A program made the position numbers and the translations under genes. Below are positions 6,057 through 6,540 of a stretch of DNA of 6,540 nt, piece by piece (position 1 is the stretch's first letter; each line of letters starts with the position of its first letter). Origin of the DNA: Bacteroidetes/Chlorobi group bacterium ChocPot_Mid (GTDB taxonomy: Bacteria > Bacteroidota > Ignavibacteria > Kapaibacteriales > UBA2268); contig RCNQ01000195.1 of NCBI GenBank assembly GCA_003731675.1, positions 1 through 6,540 of the forward strand, given 5' to 3'. The notes beneath the pieces are model-generated. The model ran no database searches, was not told the origin of the DNA, and saw nothing but the letters and a program-made list of their open reading frames with translations.

Positions 6057-6540
6057 CAATCATCGCTCCTTCCTTTTCAGTAAATTCTATTTCAATTTCT
6101 TTAACTCTCTCTTGTAGTTTGTAAGTAAAATCCAGGTCGCATCTCAAACAACGCATAGCTTCCTTCCGTGCATCAGATTCGGATAATGTCATTTCAACTT
6201 CATCAAGAGTTTTTACTCGTTGTTTTACAGGAATGACCGGGAGTTTGATTCTTTTTTCCTCCAAATCTGTTTCATTGTCAGCTGTGATTGGTGGAATATA
6301 ATCCTTAGGAAATTGTCTTGGAACAGGTTGATTCAAATCCTCACCGTTGATGTATCTGTCAATCATGATTGCGGCTCGTTTACCTGCGGCGATAGCATCG
6401 ACAACTGTATTTGGTCCTGTTACAACATCTCCTCCGGCAAATACTCCCATTCTGTTGGTTGTAAGGGTATCTTCATTTATGACAAGACTACCCCATTTAT
6501 TTGTTTCAATACCCATATAGGAAATATAGCCAACATCAGG
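6049..6540 (-). CDS. Partial GltD-like FAD/NAD(P)-dependent oxidoreductase (C-terminal 163 residues)
   Basis: The frame is open to the right edge: upstream of the first in-window Met at 6516 it reads PDVGYISY in frame, so the gene enters from outside and only its end is seen. The first 75 residues contain the C-terminal FAD-binding signature of the GltD/thioredoxin-reductase-like fold: TTNRMGVFAGGDVVTGPNTV, followed by DAIAAGKRAA, in which the GD pair contacts the flavin. After a Pro-rich linker a second conserved piece, EAMRCLRCDL, closes the protein; its two cysteines (CLRC) are a recurring feature of GltD-type proteins found beside iron-sulfur subunits. In this family NAD(P)H is oxidised and electrons pass through FAD to iron-sulfur clusters. 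The missing N-terminus could include the GltD Cys-rich region or a fused NuoF module. The stop overlaps the start of the HoxU-like gene by eight bases, which places it first among the three operon genes seen here. Confidence 0.85.
   Translation of the reverse strand, partial: PDVGYISYMGIETNKWGSLVINEDTLTTNRMGVFAGGDVVTGPNTVVDAIAAGKRAAIMIDRYINGEDLNQPVPRQFPKDYIPPITADNETDLEEKRIKLPVIPVKQRVKTLDEVEMTLSESDARKEAMRCLRCDLDFTYKLQERVKEIEIEFTEKEGAMIDG
6066..6070 (-). promoter_or_regulatory. Ribosome binding site inside the upstream gene
   Basis: AGGAG, read on the minus strand, lies within the last codons of the GltD-like gene. It is nine bases from the ATG at 6056-6054 and six from a TTG at 6059-6057. Either start gives the same protein apart from one residue. 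The ATG matches the usual beginning of the ferredoxin fold (MVNIIINN) and is preferred. Confidence 0.55.

Overview
The window is AT-rich and densely coding. It reads as chromosomal DNA from a low-GC bacterium of the Fibrobacteres-Chlorobi-Bacteroidetes (FCB) group, perhaps near Ignavibacteria or Kapabacteria. The placement is an inference from three things: a lipoprotein start that leads into an IPT/TIG-like segment, an AmpG-like permease with Bacteroidota-style sequence, and an iron-sulfur/flavin operon of an anaerobic type. Several genes have clear AGGAG-type Shine-Dalgarno sites, which argues against a core Bacteroidia genome, where these are rare. I see no RNA gene, insertion sequence, CRISPR array or phage gene, and no gene-free stretch longer than about 120 bases.

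Layout. (1) Positions 1-180, minus strand: the first 60 codons of a secreted lipoprotein that runs off the left edge. (2) Positions 181-301: a short divergent intergenic region. (3) Positions 302-3055, plus strand: a two-gene unit made of an AmpG/PAT-like major facilitator permease (TTG start) and a GT39/ArnT-like polytopic glycosyltransferase, nine bases apart. (4) Positions 3159-3683, plus strand: a small exported Spy/CpxP-like protein with a Gly-rich, Cys-containing tail. It is followed by a strong hairpin (3699-3731) that can terminate transcription from both sides. (5) Positions 6540-3748, minus strand: a three-gene operon that enters from the right edge. In transcription order it holds the C-terminal part of a GltD-like FAD/NAD(P) oxidoreductase, a HoxU/NuoG-N-terminus-like iron-sulfur protein, and a stand-alone FMN-binding glutamate-synthase-like protein.

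How the genes fit together. The minus-strand operon is the most interesting part. A pyridine-nucleotide flavoprotein, a [2Fe-2S]/[4Fe-4S] electron-wire protein and an FMN-barrel protein are made from overlapping or closely spaced genes, which suggests one soluble redox complex. The glutamate-synthase-like member lacks the glutaminase domain, the GXGXG domain and the canonical 3Fe-4S cysteines of true glutamate synthase, and carries instead an N-terminal four-cysteine motif. Its substrate is therefore open. The plus-strand genes are envelope functions: muropeptide-type or other import, lipid-linked sugar transfer, and a periplasmic stress or metal-related protein.
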